Assembly: GCA_027343785.1 (NCBI GenBank)
Contig: DAHWKF010000101.1
Coordinates: forward strand, 1-28,114
Length of the DNA stretch: 28,114 bases
Reading direction: 5' to 3'
Source: Leptospirillum sp.
Lineage (GTDB): Bacteria; Nitrospirota; Leptospirillia; Leptospirillales; Leptospirillaceae
Part shown: positions 22,632 to 28,114 of the stretch, one piece after another
Layout: the number at the start of each line of letters is the position of its first letter
Position numbering within the stretch: the stretch's first letter is position 1
Notes under the pieces: model-generated
Database searches by the model: none
What the model was told of the DNA's origin: nothing
Seen by the model: the letters and a program-made list of their open reading frames with translations, nothing else
Made by a program: the position numbers and the translations under genes

Positions 22632-23122
22632 AAAATCCGTGGAACCGGATCGGGATCGCCTGCCTTATTCTTCTGGGCGCATCATCGATACAGAATTCTG
22701 GAGGCCTTTGGCAGGCGGGTGTTGACTGGGTATTGCTGATCCTGTTTTTTGTCATGCGAAATGTCTCCCTTCCCGGGGTTTTTCTCATGGGATTCTCGGT
22801 GGGTCTCCTGGTTTCGGTCCTGAATATGGGTTCATGGGCGGAATGGATCTTCCGCACGGAGTGGGCGTCTCTTCTGGTTTATTTTCTTTATCCGCTGATT
22901 CGCTGGGATCATCCGAAAAATGCCATACTGGCTTTCTGGACGGTGATTGTTGTTTATCTGGGAGGAATTTGGGGTGTCAAGGAGATATTGGGAGACCCCC
23001 GGACACTGGATCGCATTATTCAGGACCTACAGACGGAAATCAATACCGGCATCATGGCGACTTTTCTGATTCTTGGGATTTACGGCACCCGGCTGTTGAG
23101 GGGATGGATGCCTGCCCGATAA
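22628..23122 (+). CDS. mreD: Rod-shape membrane protein MreD
   Basis: 164 residues from ATG 22628, overlapping the mreC stop; an in-frame ATG at 22613 is possible. The open frame upstream runs within mreC and is not real. The protein is almost wholly hydrophobic with about five membrane segments (IGIACLILLGASS, VDWVLLILFFVM, GVFLMGFSVGLLVSVL, ILAFWTVIVVYLGGI, MATFLILGIYG). Primary sequence is weakly conserved in MreD, so position between mreC and mrdA carries much of the weight. MreD is a subunit of the elongasome in the inner membrane. Confidence 0.85.
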   Translation: MKNPWNRIGIACLILLGASSIQNSGGLWQAGVDWVLLILFFVMRNVSLPGVFLMGFSVGLLVSVLNMGSWAEWIFRTEWASLLVYFLYPLIRWDHPKNAILAFWTVIVVYLGGIWGVKEILGDPRTLDRIIQDLQTEINTGIMATFLILGIYGTRLLRGWMPAR

Positions 23123-23223
23123 TTGAGGTCATTCTGGGGTATGGGTTTCGGAAGTTTGACCGAAAGAAATTGATGAAGAGGTTTCTGACCGTTTAATGGG
23201 TGCGGGGACCGAAAGGTGAAGAT

Positions 23224-25155
23224 GTGCTCGAGTACACACGTGTCCGGGGAATACCCGGACTCCGTTCTGCATCCGGATTAAACCAGCGCTTTATTCCGGG
23301 CAGCGGTTCGTTTTTCAAGATGGGTTCGACGCCGAGAAGGAGACTGATTGCCCTGCTCCTTCTGCTTGCCGTCGGATTCTTGGTCCTCCTTGCCCGTCTG
23401 TTTGATGTGCAAATCGAACAGCACTCCAAATACACCAAGCTCGCTCAGGGAAATATCCTGCGTATCATTCCCCTCCCCCCCCTCAGAGGGGCGATCATGG
23501 ACAGAAATGGGGTTGTCCTGGTCGGAAACAGCACAAATTTTGTTGTGTCCATGATCCCGGACGAAGTCATTGACAAACGCAAGACTTTTTCCATCCTTGG
23601 TCAGGATCTGGCCGTTCCCCCCTCCGTTCTGGAAGAAGCCTTTGACCGGATGCGGGATGTGCTGCCGAACTATATTCCCGTTCCGCTCATGGCCCACATG
23701 AGCACTGCGAAAGTCGGGAGGGTCAGTATGGACATTTACCGCCTGCCGGGAATTGTCATACAGACCATACCCCAGAGAACCTATATACAGGGACCTATGG
23801 CTGCCCATCTGCTGGGGTATGTCGGCTCGCTCACCGTAGGTGACATGAAAAAGTCTTACGCCCGCCATCTTCCACCTGGAACAGGTATTGGGAAGACGGG
23901 TGTCGAGAAGACATTTGATGACATTCTGCAGGGAGAACCCGGGGAATCGAGAAAGTTGGTGGATTCCCAGGGAAGCGTCATCAGAAAATTGTCTCCCCGA
24001 TATCCGACGCAAGGCCATTCAATCCACCTGACGTTAGACTTTCGTTTGCAAAAGGCGGCGGAGGACGCCTTGGGAGACCGTAGGGGAGCGGTCGTCGCGC
24101 TGGATCCAAATAATGGGGAAATCCTGGCTCTGGCCAGCCATCCAAGCTTTGACCCCAACCTGATCTCCTCTGCCCTGACTGCGAAAACCTGGAACGGTCT
24201 TCTGAACAATCCCGATCACCCTCTGACGGACAGGGCCATTCAGGGTCTTTATCCTCCCGGATCCGTCTTTAAAGTTGTGACAACAATGGCGGGCCTCAAG
24301 GCGGGAGTAATTGATCCGGCAAAGCCCTTCAAATGTAACGGTATCATCTTTTTGGGAGGCTGGGCCTTTCACGACTGGAAAAAAGGAGGGCATGGAACCC
24401 TTCACCTGAGAAGAGCGATCATGCAGTCTTGCGATATCTATTTTTACCGGGCTGGTATGGCCCTTGGTCCAGACAAAATAGCCGAAATGGCGCGGAATTT
24501 CGGATTGGGCTTGAAGACGGGTATTGATCTGCCTTCCGAAATGTCGGGGACAGTACCGGATCGTGACTGGAAAATGAAGAGAATGCATCAGCCCTGGTAT
24601 CCGGGAGAAACCCTGCCTTTTGCCATCGGTCAGGGGTATCTGACCGTTACTCCATTACAGATGGCGCGTTTGATGGGCGTCGTTGCCACCCGAGGATTTT
24701 TGTCCACTCCTCACCTCTTTCTTTCCACGGAGCATTCCGTCCGTTTTCAGACGGAGAGCATCGTCCGGAAAATACCTGTTGAACCGACCAGTTTTTCCCC
24801 GTTAAGGGAAGGTCTTTGGGCAGTTGTGAACGAACCGCATGGAACCGGACATCCTGTCAGGATGAAAGAGATGGAAATCGCAGGCAAAACAGGTACCGCC
24901 CAGGTCATCTCGAACAGGATTCCGGCGGGTGGGACTGCCCACGTCAAAATCCGTCCTGATTCCTGGTTTGTGGGATTTGCTCCTTTCCGCAACCCGAAGA
25001 TCGTGGTTTCCGTCCTCGTCGAAAACGGAGGAGACGGGGGGGATGTGGCAGGTCCAGTGGCTCGTGCGGTTTTCAAGGAATTCTATCAGGATTATCTTTC
25101 TCATCCCGAAAGCCAACCGGATCTGGCGGCGAACAAAAAGGAACAACGCTTTTGA
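23224..25155 (+). CDS. mrdA: Penicillin-binding protein 2 (elongation transpeptidase)
   Basis: About 643 residues; GTG 23224 is preferred because AGGTGA (23214-23219) sits just upstream, and GTG 23200 is an alternative. A cytoplasmic tail of ~35 residues is followed by one membrane anchor (RRLIALLLLLAVGFLVLLA), the PBP dimerisation domain (~55-235) and the transpeptidase domain. The active-site motifs are SVFK (S347, K350), SCD (S402, replacing the usual SxN) and KTG (K555). The enzyme cross-links lateral peptidoglycan with RodA, encoded next with a 4-base overlap. The 77-101 bases before it hold a short inverted repeat (TTTCGG/CCGAAA, 23146-23165) and no clear promoter. Confidence 0.95.
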   Translation: MLEYTRVRGIPGLRSASGLNQRFIPGSGSFFKMGSTPRRRLIALLLLLAVGFLVLLARLFDVQIEQHSKYTKLAQGNILRIIPLPPLRGAIMDRNGVVLVGNSTNFVVSMIPDEVIDKRKTFSILGQDLAVPPSVLEEAFDRMRDVLPNYIPVPLMAHMSTAKVGRVSMDIYRLPGIVIQTIPQRTYIQGPMAAHLLGYVGSLTVGDMKKSYARHLPPGTGIGKTGVEKTFDDILQGEPGESRKLVDSQGSVIRKLSPRYPTQGHSIHLTLDFRLQKAAEDALGDRRGAVVALDPNNGEILALASHPSFDPNLISSALTAKTWNGLLNNPDHPLTDRAIQGLYPPGSVFKVVTTMAGLKAGVIDPAKPFKCNGIIFLGGWAFHDWKKGGHGTLHLRRAIMQSCDIYFYRAGMALGPDKIAEMARNFGLGLKTGIDLPSEMSGTVPDRDWKMKRMHQPWYPGETLPFAIGQGYLTVTPLQMARLMGVVATRGFLSTPHLFLSTEHSVRFQTESIVRKIPVEPTSFSPLREGLWAVVNEPHGTGHPVRMKEMEIAGKTGTAQVISNRIPAGGTAHVKIRPDSWFVGFAPFRNPKIVVSVLVENGGDGGDVAGPVARAVFKEFYQDYLSHPESQPDLAANKKEQRF

Positions 25156-26243
25156 ACAAGATCCCGGTATCCTACGTCCTCAGATCCTATCCTTATTTCC
25201 TTTTGGACATCATTGGTTTGATCCTGGCCGGAATTGTTGTTCAAATGTCCATCGATTGGCATCTGGCCTTACGTCAGGGGATATGGGCGTTGGCAGGTGT
25301 CGGAATATTTCTTATTCTCGTCAATATCCCTTACAAGACGATCTTGAAACATAGCCTCCCGTTTTATGGGTTCCTTCTGGCTTTGCTGATTCTTGTCAAG
25401 GTGGCCGGACACCAGAGCCACGGAGCCAGACGATGGATTGGTTATGGTCCGGTGATGATTCAACCGTCAGAGTTCATGAAGCTGGCGCTGGTTCTTGCAC
25501 TGGTCTGGGTATTCGGGAAAATGGATGGGAAAGAGGGGTTATCTTTTGGAAAAGTTCTCCTCGCCACATCCATGGCTGCTCTGCCGGGGATCCTGATTGC
25601 GAAGCAGCCGGATTTGGGTACCGCAATCGGGCTTTTCTTCTGCCTTGGCGTTTTTTTGTTTCTGAGAGGGATCCGGTCCAGGACTTTTTTTACCGCTTTG
25701 TGGATTTCAGTCATTCTGCTACCGATCGGATGGCAGGTTGTCTGGAATCACCTTCAGGGTTTCCAGAAAGACAGGATCAGGACGTTTCTTAACCCTGAAT
25801 CAGACCCGTCCGGACTGGGTTACCATACGTTGCAATCAATGGTTGCCGTCGGTTCCGGAGGATGGTTTGGGCAAGGGTTGAAAGGGGCGACACAGGTCAG
25901 GTTCCGGTTTCTTCCCGGAGCTCATACAGACTTTGCGTTTGCCGTTTTTTCCGAAGAATGGGGTCTGGTTGGTGCTGCTGCCCTTCTTCTGGCAAATGCC
26001 TACATCCTTTGGTTCGGGTACAAGACAGCTGTCTTATGTCGTGAATCTCGCGGTTTTTTTCTGGCAGCGGGTTTGACCAGCCTTTTTGGGATCAGTTTTC
26101 TGGTGAATGCTTCCATGGTTGTGGGCATTTTGCCTGTTGTGGGAATACCAATGCCCCTCCTGAGCTATGGGGGATCGGCATTGCTTGTGTCAATGATGGG
26201 GTTGGCCCTGATCCTGAATGTCAGGACTCACGAGGAAACCTAG
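25152..26243 (+). CDS. rodA: Rod-shape SEDS glycosyltransferase RodA
   Basis: 363 residues from TTG 25152, overlapping the mrdA stop, with AAAGGA upstream. It is polytopic, with around ten membrane segments. SEDS signatures are GARRWIGYGPVMIQPSEFMKL, QPDLGTA, LGYHTLQSMVAVGSGGWFGQ, LPGAHTDFAF and the C-terminal GIPMPLLSYGGSALL. RodA polymerises lipid II into glycan strands during elongation and forms a complex with PBP2. The order mreB-mreC-mreD-mrdA-rodA is the standard elongasome cluster. The gene ends 83 bases before rng. Confidence 0.96.
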   Translation: MNKIPVSYVLRSYPYFLLDIIGLILAGIVVQMSIDWHLALRQGIWALAGVGIFLILVNIPYKTILKHSLPFYGFLLALLILVKVAGHQSHGARRWIGYGPVMIQPSEFMKLALVLALVWVFGKMDGKEGLSFGKVLLATSMAALPGILIAKQPDLGTAIGLFFCLGVFLFLRGIRSRTFFTALWISVILLPIGWQVVWNHLQGFQKDRIRTFLNPESDPSGLGYHTLQSMVAVGSGGWFGQGLKGATQVRFRFLPGAHTDFAFAVFSEEWGLVGAAALLLANAYILWFGYKTAVLCRESRGFFLAAGLTSLFGISFLVNASMVVGILPVVGIPMPLLSYGGSALLVSMMGLALILNVRTHEET

Positions 26244-26258
26244 AAAAACTATCAGATG

Positions 26259-26306
26259 CTGCGGGTTTTTCAGGCCGGTTCCGGAAGGAAGGTATGAAAC
26301 CCGCAG
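26259..26306 (+). promoter_or_regulatory. Structured rng leader: perfect 10-bp inverted repeat before the ribosome binding site
   Basis: Arms CTGCGGGTTT (26259-26268) and AAACCCGCAG (26297-26306) are perfect. The 28-base interior holds a second small palindrome (CCGGTTCCGG). The rng Shine-Dalgarno GGAGG starts only 6 bases after the stem (26312). Only three T follow the 3' arm, so a terminator for rodA is less likely than a leader element. RNase E in E. coli autoregulates through leader hairpins; a similar role here is inference. Confidence 0.55.
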
Positions 26307-26325
26307 TTTCCGGAGGATGTGAATT

Positions 26326-27900
26326 GTGGAAATTCTGATCCATGTCAGTGATGAAGAAACAAAAGTTGCGCTCGTTGAAAACCGGCAGCTGGCTGAGTTT
26401 TTCTTCGAAAGGAAAAGAGAAGCCGGGGTCGTTGGAAATATTTACAAGGGAAGGGTGAACAAGGTTCTGCCGGGGATGCAGGCGGCATTTGTCGATGTTG
26501 GCCTGGAGAAAGCGGCTTTTTTATATGTTGATGACATTTTCGTCGAAGGGACAGATGTTTTGCCGGGGGAGATGTCCCAGGACGAACAGGCACCGCCGAC
26601 GGTAAGCATGGATCAGTCTCTGGAACTTCCTGTGCCTGAAGATCCCGCTATCGTTGTACCTCGACCGGAACCTCCCCGGAAAATGCCCCGAAAACCCATC
26701 GAAGAAGTGTTGTCGGAAGGGCAGGAAATCCTTCTCCAGATGACGAAAGAACCCATCAGCACGAAAGGTCCAAGATCGACGACCTATATCAGCCTTCCGG
26801 GGAGATACCTGGTCTATATGCCCCAGGTGAATCATGTTGGCGTGTCGCGGCGAATCACAAACGAGGATGAGCGGCAGAGGCTCAAGGAAATGGTCAATTC
26901 CCTCAAGGGCGGCAAGGGAGGTTATATCATCCGGACTGTGGCGGAAGGGATGACGGAGGCGGAGGCCCGTTCCGACATTATTTTTCTGGAACTGCTCTGG
27001 CAGGACATCCGCTCGCGGGGTGAATCAATGAAGGCCCCCTCCCTTGTCAGGGAAGATCTGGATGTGGTTTTCAGGACAATACGTGATTATCTGACAAATG
27101 ACGTCGAGACCCTCTATATAGACGACCGGAAAGAGTATCAGCGGGTGATGGATTTTATCGGAACATACATGCCGGACTATGTCTCCAGAGTTCGTCTGTG
27201 GGAAGGTCCCGCCCCTCTTTTTGGCGCGTACGATATTGAACGTCAACTCTCGAAGGCCCTTGAAAAAAAGGTGTGGCTCAAGAGCGGTGGCTATCTTGTC
27301 ATTGATCGTGCCGAGGCTCTTACGGTCATTGATGTCAATACAGGCCGTTTTGTTGGTGAGAATGATCCCGAGGCGACGATTTTCCAGACCAACCTTGAGG
27401 CTGTTTCGGAAATTGCGAGACAACTGCGGCTCAGGAATATCGGGGGAATCATCATTATTGATTTCATTGATATGGAAAAAGAAAAAAATCGGGAAAAAGT
27501 CTTCCAGGGTCTGCAGGAGTCCCTCGCCCATGATAAGGCCCGGACAAACGCGTTGAAGATATCCGACCTGGGTCTGGTGGAGATGTCCCGAAAAAGGGTG
27601 AGGGAAGATCTTGTCCACTTGCTGGGTGAAACATGCGCATATTGTGACGGAAAGGGGTATACAAAGTCCCTCAGGACAATTGCCTATGAAATTCTCGAGG
27701 AGTTGAGGAGTGTTCCTCCGGGCGGCCAGAACCCCAAAGAACGAAAGGTCATCCTTTTTGTTCATCCGGAAATCCAGACTGTCCTTCAGGAGGAAGAACG
27801 GGATTTCCTTCAGGTGGTGGAGCGAAAGATCCGCCGCCAGGTCATCATCAAACCCGACCCGTTATCCCATATTGAAGAATTTTCCATTGTGGCCCCTTAA
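26326..27900 (+). CDS. rng: Ribonuclease G (RNase E/G family)
   Basis: 524 residues from GTG 26326, with GGAGG (26312-26316) 9 bases upstream. The N-terminal S1 domain (VVGNIYKGRVNKVLPGMQAA) carries an insert of about 35-45 residues, rich in proline and acid (~residues 80-125), compared with E. coli RNase G (489 aa). It is followed by the 5' sensor and RNase H-like region and the DNase I-like core with the catalytic aspartates D336 (VIDVNTG) and D379 (IIDFIDME). The Zn-link motif CAYC has C437/C440. It processes 16S rRNA and degrades mRNA. Its place after a rod-shape cluster matches the E. coli mreBCD-yhdE-rng neighbourhood. It lacks the long C-terminal scaffold of RNase E. Confidence 0.95.
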   Translation: MEILIHVSDEETKVALVENRQLAEFFFERKREAGVVGNIYKGRVNKVLPGMQAAFVDVGLEKAAFLYVDDIFVEGTDVLPGEMSQDEQAPPTVSMDQSLELPVPEDPAIVVPRPEPPRKMPRKPIEEVLSEGQEILLQMTKEPISTKGPRSTTYISLPGRYLVYMPQVNHVGVSRRITNEDERQRLKEMVNSLKGGKGGYIIRTVAEGMTEAEARSDIIFLELLWQDIRSRGESMKAPSLVREDLDVVFRTIRDYLTNDVETLYIDDRKEYQRVMDFIGTYMPDYVSRVRLWEGPAPLFGAYDIERQLSKALEKKVWLKSGGYLVIDRAEALTVIDVNTGRFVGENDPEATIFQTNLEAVSEIARQLRLRNIGGIIIIDFIDMEKEKNREKVFQGLQESLAHDKARTNALKISDLGLVEMSRKRVREDLVHLLGETCAYCDGKGYTKSLRTIAYEILEELRSVPPGGQNPKERKVILFVHPEIQTVLQEEERDFLQVVERKIRRQVIIKPDPLSHIEEFSIVAP

Positions 27901-27911
27901 GGGGCCACAAT
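27886..27911. terminator. Perfect 26-bp palindrome at the rng stop, between convergent genes
   Basis: ATTGTGGCCCCTT followed by its exact reverse complement. As RNA it folds into a stem of up to 11 bp with a TTAA loop. It includes the rng stop (27898-27900) and lies 14 bases from the stop of the convergent gene. Neither side has a long T-tract, so it is probably a bidirectional terminator or 3'-end protector. Confidence 0.6.
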
Positions 27912-27925
27912 ATTCCGGATCATCA

Positions 27926-28114
27926 TCAGGAAAGGATCTGGAGTCTCAAAAACAGAAAGTTGGCAAATGCCTGGCCAAACAGGATAAAGATGAGTTCTAC
28001 ATACAGGAGACCTGTTGCTGCCTGGGTGGAATGCATCTTGACCGTCTTGAGCGCCAGGAGTGTGATGACCGTACCCCCGACAATTCCGAGAAGAATCCTT
28101 CCCCACAGATAGAG
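27926..28114 (-). CDS. Membrane protein, C-terminal part only
   Basis: Minus-strand frame open from the window edge to TGA at 27926-27928, leaving 62 residues without a start. The protein reads LYLWGRILLGIVGGTVITLL, then a short polar stretch (KTVKMHSTQAATG), then LLYVELIFILFGQAFANFLF and a final LRLQILS. This is two membrane helices with a loop, so a real membrane protein C-terminus rather than a chance frame. The second helix loosely recalls the last helix of DmsC/NrfD-type anchor subunits, but that is a weak guess. It converges on rng and shares its palindromic end. Confidence 0.65.
   Translation of the reverse strand, partial: LYLWGRILLGIVGGTVITLLALKTVKMHSTQAATGLLYVELIFILFGQAFANFLFLRLQILS

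Noticed and set aside
22834..23196. Plus-strand 120-codon open frame ending in a basic tail
   Set aside because: Mostly overlaps mreD in another frame, with no motif; only its last 25 codons lie in the gap.

Overview
The window looks like chromosomal DNA of a Gram-negative bacterium: it has RND efflux adaptors, a TolC-type outer-membrane channel, signal peptides and a rod-shape cell-wall cluster. Protein style, frequent GTG/TTG starts and tightly overlapping genes suggest an acidophilic Nitrospirota such as Leptospirillum. That assignment is an inference from recognition, not from a search. No rRNA, tRNA or CRISPR array was seen.

Region 1 (1-9342) is a split multidrug/metal efflux locus. It holds the 3' part of a periplasmic adaptor and an RND permease whose TM10 lysine position is serine. 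A convergent ygfZ gene with a good sigma-70-like promoter interrupts the locus. It continues with a sigma-54-dependent response regulator, a second adaptor paralogous to the first, and a TolC-like channel. There are two adaptors but only one permease and one channel, and no sensor kinase.

Region 2 (9343-12105) holds trxB, a DUF1499-like membrane-anchored protein, and a secreted seven-repeat beta-propeller-like protein. Four of its repeats carry a CX4C cysteine pair at a 46-47-residue period, and two later ones carry CX10C.

Region 3 (12106-13813) is a decayed IS607-family element. The last 30 codons of the serine-recombinase TnpA survive and overlap (ATGA) a complete TnpB with all RuvC and zinc residues. 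The last ~135 bases of tnpB hold four consecutive stem-loops, which is what an overlapping omega (guide-scaffold) RNA would look like.

Region 4 (13814-20084) is a close-packed run: a DUF255 thioredoxin-fold protein, an alpha/beta-hydrolase esterase, a small exported protein, def, fmt, htpX and rpe. These are housekeeping genes for N-terminal formylation/deformylation, membrane protein quality control and the pentose phosphate pathway.

Region 5 (20085-27900) is the cell-shape cluster: an RDD membrane protein, mreB, mreC, mreD, mrdA (PBP2), rodA, then rng (RNase G). The rng leader contains a perfect 10-bp inverted repeat just ahead of the ribosome binding site. The window ends with the C-terminus of a convergent membrane protein, separated from rng by a perfect 26-bp palindrome. 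Several gene ends carry strong hairpins that lack a clear T-tract.
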